A DNA stretch of 36,196 nt from a virus. The stretch lies in IMG/VR virus record IMGVR_UViG_3300008113_000723, positions 1-36,196 of that record. The stretch is one strand, 5' to 3'. The stretch's first letter is position 1. Each line of letters opens with the position of its first letter. The position numbers and the translations under genes are program-made. The notes below the pieces were generated by a model. That model had not been told where the DNA came from. It ran no database searches and worked only from the letters and a program-made list of their open reading frames with translations. Below are positions 19,422 through 26,684 of the stretch, piece after piece.

Positions 19422-19841
19422 ATGGCATTGACCACCTTCTCCGGCCCAGTACGCTCTTTGAACGGCTTCATCACTGGCCACCAACCCACCGATTTCAACG
19501 CAATCAACGCCACGGCAACCGCCACGGCTGCTCAGGTTGCTGATGGCTACATCACTTCGACCTCGGCTGCAGCTACCACGATCACCTTGCCCACCGGCAC
19601 GGCTCTGGGTGCGGCTTTGGGCGCTTCTCGCGGCACTGTGCTGGATTTGTTCATTGACAACACCGCTGGCGCGAACACCGTGACCATCGCAGTGAACACC
19701 AACGCAATCCTGTCTACCGCCGCTGCCGACACCGCTGGTTCTTTTGGTGACCTGACTATCGCCGCCGGCGCTACCGGCTTGGCTCGTTACACCATCATGT
19801 TCTCCAGCGCCACTGCTTACGTGTTCACACGCACTGCCTAA
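19422..19841 (+). CDS. Putative capsid decoration or virion surface protein, 139 aa
   Basis: It starts at ATG 19422 behind GAGGAAATTATC. The protein is rich in Thr, Ala, Gly and Asn with alternating hydrophobic residues, as in small all-beta virion proteins. It opens with Met-Ala-Leu-Thr-Thr-Phe-Ser-Gly-Pro-Val-Arg and has a Leu-Phe-Ile-Asp-Asn-Thr strand near the middle. A strong promoter and leader in front suggest high expression, which fits a head decoration protein. No named family is assigned. Confidence 0.65.
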   Translation: MALTTFSGPVRSLNGFITGHQPTDFNAINATATATAAQVADGYITSTSAAATTITLPTGTALGAALGASRGTVLDLFIDNTAGANTVTIAVNTNAILSTAAADTAGSFGDLTIAAGATGLARYTIMFSSATAYVFTRTA

Positions 19842-19854
19842 TTAGGAGCCCACC

Positions 19855-20166
19855 ATGGGTATGCAAACCGACGTCTTAGCGACCAAGCCGCTGACGGCAA
19901 CGGGCAACTTCAAGACCCAAGGCGATGGTGACATTCCGCGTACTCGTGTCAAAACGATCTACGCTGTGAATGGTGCTACCGCTGGGTCTGTGGTAATCCG
20001 TCAAGGTGGTGCTTCTGGCGAGATCATCGCCACGATTAACACCGCAGCCAACACGACAGCTGGCTACACAATCATCCCCGTTCCCGGTGAAGGGCTCCTC
20101 TGCAAAGAAGGCGCACTGCACGGCACGGTGACGAACACGACCTCAATTATCTTGATCTATGGCTAA
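19855..20166 (+). CDS. Virion protein, beta-rich, 103 aa
   Basis: It starts at ATG 19855 behind TTAGGAGCCCACC. The sequence has repeated beta-strands with Thr/Ala/Gly (Ile-Tyr-Ala-Val-Asn-Gly, Ser-Val-Val-Ile-Arg, Thr-Ile-Asn-Thr-Ala) ending in Ile-Ile-Leu-Ile-Tyr-Gly. It is similar in style to the preceding gene and probably also lies on the head surface. It overlaps the next gene by eight bases. Confidence 0.6.
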   Translation: MGMQTDVLATKPLTATGNFKTQGDGDIPRTRVKTIYAVNGATAGSVVIRQGGASGEIIATINTAANTTAGYTIIPVPGEGLLCKEGALHGTVTNTTSIILIYG

Positions 20167-20413
20167 GAAAACCCCATCCCTTGCAGTCGGTCGTGGCGAA
20201 AAGCTGCCCGTCTCCAAAGGGGCGGGGCTGACTGCCAAAGGCCGTGCCAAGTACAACGCTGCCACCGGTAGCAAACTCAAAGCCCCGCAGCCCCAAGGCG
20301 GCAAGCGCAAGGATTCGTTCTGCGCACGCATGTCTGGGATGCCGGGTCCGATGAAAGATGAGAAGGGCAAGCCTACCCGCAAGGCGGCTTCTCTCGCAAG
20401 GTGGAAGTGCTGA
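20159..20413 (+). CDS. DUF6321-like basic protein, 84 aa
   Basis: The features Gly-Leu-Thr-Ala-Lys-Gly-Arg-Ala-Lys-Tyr-Asn, then Lys-Asp-Ser-Phe-Cys-Ala-Arg-Met-Ser-Gly-Met and the C-terminal Arg-Lys-Ala-Ala-Ser-Leu-Ala-Arg-Trp-Lys-Cys fit the DUF6321 family of small basic phage and giant-virus proteins. The net charge is strongly positive, so DNA binding inside the head is plausible. It opens a cluster of very basic proteins (20159-24851). Confidence 0.8.
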   Translation: MAKKTPSLAVGRGEKLPVSKGAGLTAKGRAKYNAATGSKLKAPQPQGGKRKDSFCARMSGMPGPMKDEKGKPTRKAASLARWKC

Positions 20414-20414
20414 C

Positions 20415-20660
20415 ATGAGTGAAGAAGCTATCCAAACAGCCCGTGAACTTGCTACGCATGCGTCCGACATCAAGCACCTGCAAGATGACATGGACAAGAT
20501 GTTGTCGAACATGAAAGAGATGCAGGTAACGCTGGCGGCAATTGACAAAACACTGTCTGAAGCTCGTGGCGGCTGGAAGGTTTTGATGTTGGTTGGCGGA
20601 GCCAGTAGCGTCATGGGCGCAGGGCTTGTTCAGCTTGTCAATTGGTATGCGGGGAAGTAA
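20415..20660 (+). CDS. Coiled-coil protein with C-terminal membrane helix, 81 aa
   Basis: It starts at ATG 20415, one base after the preceding TGA. Residues 5-52 form a charged coiled coil (Ala-Ser-Asp-Ile-Lys-His-Leu-Gln-Asp-Asp-Met). Residues about 57-77 are a hydrophobic Gly/Val/Leu membrane helix. This layout resembles XhlA-like lysis accessory proteins and some holin-associated proteins. The location among structural genes leaves the role open. Confidence 0.55.
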   Translation: MSEEAIQTARELATHASDIKHLQDDMDKMLSNMKEMQVTLAAIDKTLSEARGGWKVLMLVGGASSVMGAGLVQLVNWYAGK

Positions 20661-21007
20661 TGCCCAGTAAATCACCAGAGCAGAAGAAGTTCATGCAAGC
20701 GGTGGCGAACAATCCCAAGTTTGCCAAAAAGGTCAAGGTGCCGACGAAGGTCGGTAAAGAGTTTGTCAAAGCCGACAAGGCTGAAGGAACTGAGATGAAA
20801 AAATATCGAGATGGCGGCATCTACACCGCTGACATGGGACAGCCACCTCAAGACATCGACGGTGGTTCTGCTCCTCTAAAGAAGGCAGCACCCAAGAAGC
20901 CAGCAGTCAAAAAGCCTGCGCCTAAAAAGCCCGCAGTCAAAATGGCCAAAGGCGGCTCAATCGACGGCATCGCCATTCGTGGCAAGACCAATTGCAAAAC
21001 CTGCTGA
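20660..21007 (+). CDS. Basic low-complexity protein with C-terminal RGxT signature, 115 aa
   Basis: The ATG 20660 overlaps the previous TAA. The N-terminal half has Pro-Glu-Gln-Lys-Lys-Phe-Met-x-Ala-Val-Ala-Asn-Asn-Pro, common in phage proteins. The C-terminal half has Lys-Lys-Pro-Ala-Pro-Lys repeats and ends in Gly-Gly-Ser-Ile-Asp-Gly-Ile-Ala-x-Arg-Gly-Lys-Thr. The same ending occurs in the next gene. The signature may be a tag for packaging into the head; this is inference. Confidence 0.65.
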   Translation: MPSKSPEQKKFMQAVANNPKFAKKVKVPTKVGKEFVKADKAEGTEMKKYRDGGIYTADMGQPPQDIDGGSAPLKKAAPKKPAVKKPAPKKPAVKMAKGGSIDGIAIRGKTNCKTC

Positions 21008-21017
21008 GGAGTAAATC

Positions 21018-21803
21018 ATGAAGAAGACCAAACGATACGAAGACGGCGGCTACCTGCTGGACAGCGAAGGCAAGCGCGTCAAAAGCGGCAGCGGAGATGA
21101 CATCCAAACCGGCTCCTATAACAAGGAAGCCGACATGGAGTCAGCACGCAAGAAGCTTGCAGGCGAAGTCCAAGAGATGGTGAAGGCTAGAGCCTCATCT
21201 GCAAATTCGGAAGAATCCAAAAAAGCCAGTGACGGCGACATGGATGAGCGGGATCGCCGCATGGAGTCCATGGCAAGCATGCCAGCCCGCACGCCAACCC
21301 GTCCCGGCCAGAGTAATGCAAAGACCAAGCGCAGTGATGACGTGGCTCCAAAGAGCAAAGCCAGCACCCCGGCCGTCAGCAGCAGCTACCGCTCTGAAGG
21401 TGCCAATAAGGCAAAGCCAGCCGCATCAAGTGGCAGCGCTGCCAGCACGGCACCTGCAAAGAAGTCTGGCTCGTCTTTTTCAGCCCTACCTATGAACCCC
21501 TCGTTGTTGCGCCAACGTGACGAGGCCGAGAAGAAGCGTGATGCTGCGCGTGCAGCAAGACGTTCGGCTGATGAGGCTGAGGAAAAAGCCCGCCCAGCGA
21601 AAGAGGCAGCACAACGCAAGATGCTCAGCGAGCAGCCCGGTGCTGTTGCGTATCGCAAGAAGCGCGAAGAGCAAGACAAGATGTCTCCCGGCCAGCGTTC
21701 TGCTGCGCGAGGCAAGGCGTTGAAAGAATTCTTCGGAATGAAAAAAGGTGGGTCGATTAACGGGATTGCCAAGCGCGGTCTCACTAGGTGCAAAACTGTT
21801 TAA
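21018..21803 (+). CDS. Charged repetitive protein with C-terminal RGxT signature, 261 aa
   Basis: It starts at ATG 21018 behind GAGGAGTAAATC. The sequence is Lys, Arg, Ala, Ser and Glu rich with little globular character and a helical Asp-Glu-Ala-Glu-Lys-Lys-Arg region around residues 170-200. The last 20 residues, Gly-Gly-Ser-Ile-Asn-Gly-Ile-Ala-Lys-Arg-Gly-Leu-Thr-Arg, match the end of the preceding protein. It could be an internal head protein or a DNA-condensing protein. A specific family is not recognised. Confidence 0.6.
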   Translation: MKKTKRYEDGGYLLDSEGKRVKSGSGDDIQTGSYNKEADMESARKKLAGEVQEMVKARASSANSEESKKASDGDMDERDRRMESMASMPARTPTRPGQSNAKTKRSDDVAPKSKASTPAVSSSYRSEGANKAKPAASSGSAASTAPAKKSGSSFSALPMNPSLLRQRDEAEKKRDAARAARRSADEAEEKARPAKEAAQRKMLSEQPGAVAYRKKREEQDKMSPGQRSAARGKALKEFFGMKKGGSINGIAKRGLTRCKTV

Positions 21804-21814
21804 AGGAGTTCAAA

Positions 21815-22018
21815 ATGAACGAAAACGCAATGATGAAAAAGATGGGTCGCGGCATGGCTAAGTCGGTCATGGCCAAGAAGGATATGCCTGCCAAGGGCAA
21901 GATGCCGGCCATGAAAATGGGCAAGGTCAAGACCAGCTCCAAGCCTGATGGAGTCATCAAAAAAGGTGGCACCAAAGGCAAGATGATCGCCATGAAAATG
22001 GGCGGCAAGACCTGCTAA
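21815..22018 (+). CDS. Small Met/Lys-rich basic protein, 67 aa
   Basis: The start ATG 21815 follows AAAGGAGTTCAAA. The protein is almost entirely Lys, Met, Gly, Ala and Pro with repeats of Lys-Met-Gly and Ala-Met-Lys-Met and a Gly-Gly-Lys-Thr-Cys end like its neighbours. No fold is evident; it would bind nucleic acid through charge. The nearby genes share the same composition, so the group may have arisen by duplication. Confidence 0.55.
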   Translation: MNENAMMKKMGRGMAKSVMAKKDMPAKGKMPAMKMGKVKTSSKPDGVIKKGGTKGKMIAMKMGGKTC

Positions 22019-22021
22019 GCC

Positions 22022-22297
22022 ATGATGGCCTCACGCGGCATGGGTGCCGTCAAACCTTCGAAGATGCCCAAGGCCAAAACCGCCAAACGCAGAGACGGTG
22101 ACCAGTTCACTGAGTATGCGGAGGGCGGCAAGGTCAATGCGGCCGGCAACTACACGAAGCCCGAGATGCGCAAGCGGATCGTGAGCCAAGTCAAAGCCGC
22201 CGCAACCCAAGGCACTGGCGCTGGAAAATGGAGCGCCCGTAAAGCCCAGCTCGTGGCCAAGAAGTACAAAGCCGCAGGAGGCTCGTATCGTGACTAA
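22022..22297 (+). CDS. Basic protein with WSARKxQL motif, 91 aa
   Basis: The C-terminus has Arg-Lys-Arg-Ile-Val-Ser-Gln-Val-Lys-Ala then Gly-Lys-Trp-Ser-Ala-Arg-Lys-Ala-Gln-Leu-Val-Ala-Lys-Lys-Tyr-Lys and Gly-Gly-Ser-Tyr, a motif shared by small proteins of phages and large DNA viruses. The N-terminus is basic. The function is unknown; the arginine-rich helix suggests DNA contact. It overlaps the endonuclease VII gene by eight bases. Confidence 0.7.
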   Translation: MMASRGMGAVKPSKMPKAKTAKRRDGDQFTEYAEGGKVNAAGNYTKPEMRKRIVSQVKAAATQGTGAGKWSARKAQLVAKKYKAAGGSYRD

Positions 22298-22727
22298 GGT
22301 ATGTAAGCATTGCGAGGCTGAAAAAGACACGGCAGAGTTCTACTCGTTTTTTGACAAGTGGTCCGGAAAAAACTATTTGAGCGCTCGGTGCAAGCCGTGC
22401 CATCAAGAGTACAAAAACACAAACCCCAACACGCCAAAAAACAGAAAAGCTGAAAAGCTGCAGCTTCGTTACGGGCTTTCTTATGAGCAATGGGAAAAAC
22501 TGCGCGAAGCCGAGGGGTACGCTTGCATGATTTGCGGGGTAACAGAAGATGAGATGGGCAAGCGTTTGGATGTAGACCACTGCCACGTTTCTGGAAAATT
22601 TCGTGGAGTTTTGTGCAACCCTTGCAACAACATACTTGGGCATGCGAGAGACAATCCATTAATTTTGGATGCTGCAGCCAAGTACATGAGAGATAATGCA
22701 GACGGTTACAACGGGCCACTGCTATGA
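22290..22727 (+). CDS. Recombination endonuclease VII-like nuclease, 145 aa
   Basis: The GTG start at 22290 follows AGGAGG and lies within the previous gene's last codons. An N-terminal zinc knuckle Cys-Lys-His-Cys and Cys-Lys-Pro-Cys precedes the His-Me core. The core comprises Cys-Met-Ile-Cys, Val-Asp-His-Cys-His near residue 91, Arg-Gly-Val-Leu-Cys-Asn-Pro-Cys-Asn, and a C-terminal Leu-Asp-Ala-Ala-Ala-Lys-Tyr helix. This matches the phage T4 endonuclease VII family, which resolves branched DNA during packaging, or related homing copies. It overlaps the next gene in an ATGA junction. Confidence 0.88.
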   Translation: MTKVCKHCEAEKDTAEFYSFFDKWSGKNYLSARCKPCHQEYKNTNPNTPKNRKAEKLQLRYGLSYEQWEKLREAEGYACMICGVTEDEMGKRLDVDHCHVSGKFRGVLCNPCNNILGHARDNPLILDAAAKYMRDNADGYNGPLL

Positions 22728-22957
22728 AGGCTCCGCAAAAATCCCTCAAAGACTGGGGCAACCAAGAATGGAGGACGAAAAGTGGTAAAAAATCTTCTGA
22801 AACAGGTGAGCGATACCTTCCTAAAGCTGCAATTAAAAGCCTCAGCCCTGCTGAGTACGCTGCTACAACGCGTGCGAAACGCGCTGGCAAAAAAGCCGGG
22901 AAGCAGTTCGTAGCACAGCCCAAGACCATCGCAAAGAAAACAGCAGGGTTTAGATAA
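22724..22957 (+). CDS. Conserved basic protein, 77 aa
   Basis: It opens with Ser-Leu-Lys-Asp-Trp-Gly-Asn-Gln and Trp-Arg-Thr-Lys-Ser-Gly-Lys-Lys-Ser. Then come Thr-Gly-Glu-Arg-Tyr-Leu-Pro and a helical Ala-Glu-Tyr-Ala-Ala-Thr-Thr-Arg-Ala-Lys-Arg end with Lys-Gln-Phe. This pattern is familiar from unannotated small proteins in phages, including marine ones. Its function is unknown, and the Lys/Arg content suggests nucleic-acid binding. The next gene's ATG (22957) overlaps its TAA. Confidence 0.65.
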   Translation: MKAPQKSLKDWGNQEWRTKSGKKSSETGERYLPKAAIKSLSPAEYAATTRAKRAGKKAGKQFVAQPKTIAKKTAGFR

Positions 22958-23649
22958 TGGCAACATCCGGCGTAGCAAACTTTAACCTCGACCTCAGTGA
23001 GATCGTCGAGGAGGCGTTCGAGCGTTGCGGCGCAGAGCTGCGCACGGGTTACGACCTGCGCACGGCACGGCGTTCCTTGAACTTGCTGTTTGCTGACTGG
23101 GCCAACCGTGGCATCAACATGTTCACGTTTGAGCAGGGCACCATCAACTTGGTACCGGGCACTGCTACATACAACCTGCCGACCGATACCGTGGACCTTT
23201 TGGAGCACGTCATCCGTACTGGTGCTGGCAGCGCTTCCAATCAAGCAGACCTGACCATCACCCGGATCAGCGTCTCGACCTACGCCACCATTCCCAACAA
23301 ACTCCAGCAGGCCCGCCCAATCCAGATTTGGATCGAGCGCTTGGACACCCCTCGTGTGACCCTGTGGCCCGTGCCGGACAACTCGCAGACCTACCAGTTG
23401 GTCTACTGGCGCATGCGTCGCATCCAGAACGCCGGAGATGGCGTGAACACGATGGACATGCCCTTCCGCTTCATCCCATGCATGGTGGCCGGCTTGGCCT
23501 ACTACTTGGCCCTCAAGGTGCCAGACGCAATCAACCGCTTGGAAGTCCTCAAGGCTCAGTACGACGAAGCATGGCAGTTGGCCTCTGGTGAAGACCAAGA
23601 GAAGGCTGCGCTGCGTTTCGTTCCTCGCCAGATGTTTATCGGTAGCTGA
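22957..23649 (+). CDS. Head-to-tail adaptor, P22 gp4-like family, 230 aa
   Basis: It begins with a helical segment, Ile-Val-Glu-Glu-Ala-Phe-Glu-Arg-Cys-Gly, then Asn-Leu-Leu-Phe-Ala-Asp-Trp and later Tyr-Asn-Leu-Pro-Thr-Asp-Thr. A Trp-Pro-Val-Pro-Asp strand and an Arg-Phe-Ile-Pro-Cys-Met-Val-Ala-Gly-Leu-Ala helix follow. These fit podoviral adaptor or packaged-DNA stabilisation proteins that plug the portal after filling. The length is right. The gene lies in the head-completion region. Confidence 0.75.
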   Translation: MATSGVANFNLDLSEIVEEAFERCGAELRTGYDLRTARRSLNLLFADWANRGINMFTFEQGTINLVPGTATYNLPTDTVDLLEHVIRTGAGSASNQADLTITRISVSTYATIPNKLQQARPIQIWIERLDTPRVTLWPVPDNSQTYQLVYWRMRRIQNAGDGVNTMDMPFRFIPCMVAGLAYYLALKVPDAINRLEVLKAQYDEAWQLASGEDQEKAALRFVPRQMFIGS

Positions 23650-23651
23650 CC

Positions 23652-24041
23652 ATGGGAAACCGCTTCGCATCAGGCAAAAAAGCCATTGCGATATGCGATC
23701 GCTGTGGTTTTCAGTTCCGTCTGAAAGAGCTCAAGGCGCTGGTCATCAAGACCAAGAACGTCAACATCATCGTGTGCAACGAATGTTGGGAGCCGGATCA
23801 GCCGCAGCTGCAGCTTGGTATGTACCCGGTGGATGACCCGCAAGGGTTGCGCAACCCCCGCCCTGATAGCAGCTACCTTCAGTCCGGCCTCTTGGCCGAT
23901 GGCGAACCGGGTGGCGGCAGTCGGGACATTTTCTGGGGCTGGAACCCAGTGGGCGGCGCATCACAATTTGATGAGTTGCTGACGCCAAATCCCTTGGTTT
24001 TGGACGTGGAAGTCGGTCAGGTATCGGTGGTCACAACATGA
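23652..24041 (+). CDS. Zinc-ribbon virion-associated protein, 129 aa
   Basis: It has Cys-Asp-Arg-Cys-Gly-Phe (about residue 15) and Cys-Asn-Glu-Cys-Trp-Glu (about 42) with typical zinc-ribbon spacing. A Pro/Asp-rich tail is followed by a Gly-Gly-Ala-Ser-Gln-Phe-Asp segment. Similar small zinc-ribbon proteins occur beside adaptor genes in podovirus-like phages. The function is unknown. Its stop overlaps the next HNH start. Confidence 0.7.
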   Translation: MGNRFASGKKAIAICDRCGFQFRLKELKALVIKTKNVNIIVCNECWEPDQPQLQLGMYPVDDPQGLRNPRPDSSYLQSGLLADGEPGGGSRDIFWGWNPVGGASQFDELLTPNPLVLDVEVGQVSVVTT

Positions 24042-24550
24042 AAGTCTGCAACCTGTGCAAATGCAACAAACCGGCAGAAGATTTTTATAAAAAAATCGGG
24101 TCAAAAGACGGTTTATTCTGGTGGTGCAAGGCATGCCACAGAAGTCAAATTGCCGCCAGATATCATGCAAAAGCTACGTCTGAGGAGTATAGGGCTGCTG
24201 AAAAAGAACGCTTAAAAAAGTGGCGCTTAGACAATTCTGACAAGGTAAAGAGTGCGCATATAAAATATGCAACAAACAACAAGCCAAAACTCAATGCAAA
24301 GGCGAAGAAATACGTTATGGCCCGCGAAAAGCGCACGCCGTGCTGGTTGCAGGAAGATGATTTTTGGCTCATGGAGCAAGCCTACGAGCTGGCCAACTTG
24401 AGAACGCGGCTCTTTGGCTTTCGCTGGGATGTAGATCACATTGTGCCTCTGCACGGAAAGCTTGTTTCTGGGCTTCATGTACCGCATAATCTGCAGGTGC
24501 TTCCCGCAAAAAGCAACCGTGACAAGTCAAACAAATTTGTTGTAACGTAA
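24038..24550 (+). CDS. HNH endonuclease, free-standing, 170 aa
   Basis: The start is nested in the previous gene's stop (ATGA). Residues 1-35 form a zinc knuckle with Cys-Asn-Leu-Cys and Cys-Lys-Ala-Cys. A basic helical linker follows. The C-terminus has Val-Asp-His-Ile-Val-Pro-Leu-His-Gly, Gly-Leu-His-Val-Pro-His-Asn-Leu, and Asn-Arg-Asp-Lys-Ser-Asn-Lys. It shares architecture with 18728 and 25552 and is probably a homing-type gene inserted between structural genes. Confidence 0.87.
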   Translation: MKVCNLCKCNKPAEDFYKKIGSKDGLFWWCKACHRSQIAARYHAKATSEEYRAAEKERLKKWRLDNSDKVKSAHIKYATNNKPKLNAKAKKYVMAREKRTPCWLQEDDFWLMEQAYELANLRTRLFGFRWDVDHIVPLHGKLVSGLHVPHNLQVLPAKSNRDKSNKFVVT

Positions 24551-24559
24551 GGAGCCAAC

Positions 24560-24706
24560 ATGGCAACCAAGAAACACTCTGATGTGAAGATGGACAAGAA
24601 AGTGGTCAAGGCCGCAGTGCATAAGCATGAGCGCTCCAAACACCCCGGCAAGCCCCTGACCAAGCTCAAAGCTGGCGGCATGCCCAAGAAACCCATGAAA
24701 GGTTGA
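24560..24706 (+). CDS. Small Lys-rich protein, 48 aa
   Basis: The ATG 24560 follows GTAAGGAGCCAAC. The protein reads His-Ser-Asp-Val-Lys-Met-Asp-Lys-Lys-Val-Val-Lys-Ala-Ala-Val then Pro-Gly-Lys-Pro-Leu-Thr-Lys-Leu and a Lys-Ala-Gly-Gly-Met tail. It is a helical, extremely basic small protein of the type found in phage structural regions. Its TGA lies one base before the next ATG. Confidence 0.65.
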   Translation: MATKKHSDVKMDKKVVKAAVHKHERSKHPGKPLTKLKAGGMPKKPMKG

Positions 24707-24707
24707 T

Positions 24708-24851
24708 ATGCAAAACACTCCAGTTAAAACCGTGCCGATCGTTCCAAACAACAACGGCTACCCCAATAACATACCCAACACGCAAACCGTGAAGACCCGT
24801 GGCACTGGCTGCGCCACCAAGGGTACGAACTCGAGCAAGAAACTCGCATGA
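24708..24851 (+). CDS. Small protein with RGTG signature, 47 aa
   Basis: It starts at ATG 24708 right after the preceding stop and ends in an ATGA overlap with the adaptor-like gene at 24848. The C-terminus Lys-Thr-Arg-Gly-Thr-Gly-Cys-Ala-Thr-Lys-Gly-Thr resembles the RGxT ends of the 20660 and 21018 proteins. The N-terminus is Pro/Asn-rich and probably disordered. The function is unknown. Confidence 0.6.
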   Translation: MQNTPVKTVPIVPNNNGYPNNIPNTQTVKTRGTGCATKGTNSSKKLA

Positions 24852-25555
24852 ACTACGCCCAGCTCAGCGCCCAAATTCAGGCGTACCTTGAGAACACGTT
24901 CCCCGACACTTTGACGTGGGACGGCCAGACTGTCACATCCAAAGATCAGATCGACACGTTCATCAAGCAGGCTGAGCAGCGTATTTTCAACACGGTCCAG
25001 TTCCCCTCGATTCGCAAGAACGTGACGGGCGCACTGACAGCCAACAACAAGTACCTGTCCTCGCCCTCCGACTTCTTGTCGGTGTATTCGATGGCTGTGA
25101 TTGATGCCACTGGGCGCTACGAGTACCTGCTCAACAAGGATGTGAACTTCATCCGTCAAGCGTACCCCAACCCCACGAGCACAGGCATCCCACAGTACTA
25201 CGCTCTGTTTGGCCCGACCACAACCAACAACAACCCGCCCGTCATCACCAATGAGTTGAGCTTCATGGTGGGTCCTACGCCTGACGCGGCGTACTCGGTT
25301 GAGTTGCACTACTTCTTCATGCCGACTTCGATCGTTGAGGCTGGTACGACTTGGCTTGGCGACAACTTTGACTCCGTGCTGCTGTACGGGGCTCTGGTTG
25401 AGGCTGCGATCTTCATGAAGATTGACGCACAGACAGAAGGTCTCGTGTTTGAGACCAAGTACAAGGAAGCCTTGGCTCTGGCCAAGAGATTAGGGGATGG
25501 GCTCGAAAGAACTGACAGTTATCGCACAGGCCAGTACCGTCAGGCGGTGACATGA
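24848..25555 (+). CDS. Second head-tail connector or tail-tube-like protein, 235 aa
   Basis: The N-terminus Met-Asn-Tyr-Ala-Gln-Leu-x-x-Gln-Ile-Gln-Ala-Tyr and Phe-Ile-Lys-Gln-Ala-Glu-Gln-Arg-Ile-Phe match a connector family paired with the gp4-like adaptor in podovirus-like phages. The middle is beta-rich (Phe-Met-Val-Gly-Pro-Thr-Pro) and the end is a helix with Leu-Leu-Tyr-Gly-Ala-Leu-Val-Glu-Ala-Ala. It would extend the channel below the adaptor. The protein could equally be named tail tubular protein A-like. Confidence 0.7.
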   Translation: MNYAQLSAQIQAYLENTFPDTLTWDGQTVTSKDQIDTFIKQAEQRIFNTVQFPSIRKNVTGALTANNKYLSSPSDFLSVYSMAVIDATGRYEYLLNKDVNFIRQAYPNPTSTGIPQYYALFGPTTTNNNPPVITNELSFMVGPTPDAAYSVELHYFFMPTSIVEAGTTWLGDNFDSVLLYGALVEAAIFMKIDAQTEGLVFETKYKEALALAKRLGDGLERTDSYRTGQYRQAVT

Positions 25556-26271
25556 CACGCTACACACGACAAGAAGCCAAAGCGCTGGGGTTGCCGACCT
25601 GTTTTGGCAGCCCTTGCAAAGCGCATCCAGAGCTGGAGGGCTTGCGTCGTGTATCAGGTGCTTGCGTAGAGTGCGCAAAACAAAATTTGCGGAAGAGCCG
25701 AGCATCTGACCCCGAACGCACACGGGCACAGGAGCGAAAAGATCGCCAAAAGTACATGGCAGACCCGGTGAGTGCGCAGAAAAAGCGCGACCGCGATGTT
25801 GCGTACCGAGCCAACAACCGCGAAAAATGCGCGGAAATCATCAAGGCATGGTCTGCAAAAAACCCAGACAAAGTGCGCGAGTATTCCCGCAAGACCAAAC
25901 TCAAAAATGCCGAGACGCTGCGTATGGCGGGCATCCGTTACCGGCTTGAGAATCCCGAAAAGCGCAAGCAAACAACCCGCAACTGGCGACAGAACAATAA
26001 GCACCTTGTGGCTGCTGCCCAACAACGGCGGCATGCGGCAGAGCTAAAGCGTACCCCGAGCTGGCTTTCAGACGACGAGCACTGGGTCATGCAACAGGCA
26101 TACGAGATCGCGGCGGTACGCACAAAGCTATTCGGGTTTTCTTGGCATGTGGACCATATAATCCCTCTACAAGGCAGGCGCGTGTCTGGTTTGCATGTGC
26201 CCTTGAACTTGCAGGTCATACCGGGGGTTGAGAATATGCGGAAACTGAATAAATTTGAGGTCACGGCATGA
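25552..26271 (+). CDS. HNH endonuclease, free-standing, 239 aa
   Basis: This is the largest of three related HNH genes. It starts in an ATGA overlap with the connector gene and ends in an ATGA overlap with the next gene, so it is perfectly inlaid. The N-terminus has Cys-Phe-Gly-Ser-Pro-Cys and Cys-Val-Glu-Cys. A long basic middle repeats Lys-Asn-Pro-Asp-Lys and Glu-Asn-Pro-Glu-Lys elements. The C-terminus holds Val-Asp-His-Ile-Ile-Pro-Leu-Gln-Gly, Gly-Leu-His-Val-Pro-Leu-Asn-Leu, and Asn-Met-Arg-Lys-Leu-Asn. It is likely a homing-type nuclease. Confidence 0.87.
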   Translation: MTRYTRQEAKALGLPTCFGSPCKAHPELEGLRRVSGACVECAKQNLRKSRASDPERTRAQERKDRQKYMADPVSAQKKRDRDVAYRANNREKCAEIIKAWSAKNPDKVREYSRKTKLKNAETLRMAGIRYRLENPEKRKQTTRNWRQNNKHLVAAAQQRRHAAELKRTPSWLSDDEHWVMQQAYEIAAVRTKLFGFSWHVDHIIPLQGRRVSGLHVPLNLQVIPGVENMRKLNKFEVTA

Positions 26272-26672
26272 TTACCCAAACCGCAACCACCTCGTTCAAG
26301 GCTGACCTGCTCAAAGCGGTTCACGACTTCAACACCGACACGTTTAAACTGGCGCTCTACGTGGCCACTGCCGATCTGGGCGCAAACACCACGGTGTATG
26401 GCACGGCCGGCGAGACTTCTGGCACTGGCTACGTGGCTGGTGGCAACACCCTCACCGGCGTATCGGTCAATGACGCTGGGTTTGTGATCTTCACCAACAC
26501 GACTTGGAACCCTGCTGCGTTCACCGCACGGGGTGCCCTCATCTACAATAGCACCAAGTCAAACAAGGCCGTAGCGGTTTTGGACTTTGGTTCTGACAAG
26601 ACTGCTACCAATACCTTTTTGGTGCAGATGCCCGCCAACACAGCGACCAGTGCGCTGATCCGATTTTCCTGA
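26268..26672 (+). CDS. Beta-rich virion or tail protein, 134 aa
   Basis: This is the first gene of the fibre region. Features such as Ser-Phe-Lys-Ala-Asp-Leu-Leu-Lys-Ala-Val-His-Asp-Phe, Phe-Lys-Leu-Ala-Leu-Tyr, Gly-Tyr-Val-Ala-Gly-Gly and Thr-Ala-Arg-Gly-Ala-Leu-Ile-Tyr are shared with a class of short phage tail proteins. The second half is beta-rich. It probably lies in the tail or on the capsid; I know no experimentally defined role. Confidence 0.65.
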   Translation: MITQTATTSFKADLLKAVHDFNTDTFKLALYVATADLGANTTVYGTAGETSGTGYVAGGNTLTGVSVNDAGFVIFTNTTWNPAAFTARGALIYNSTKSNKAVAVLDFGSDKTATNTFLVQMPANTATSALIRFS

Positions 26673-26684
26673 TAGGAGCTTGAA

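Noticed and set aside
22294-23670. Long leftward open frame of 458 codons
   Set aside because: It is antisense to the endonuclease VII gene, a basic-protein gene and the adaptor gene, has no ribosome binding site and shows a shadow composition.
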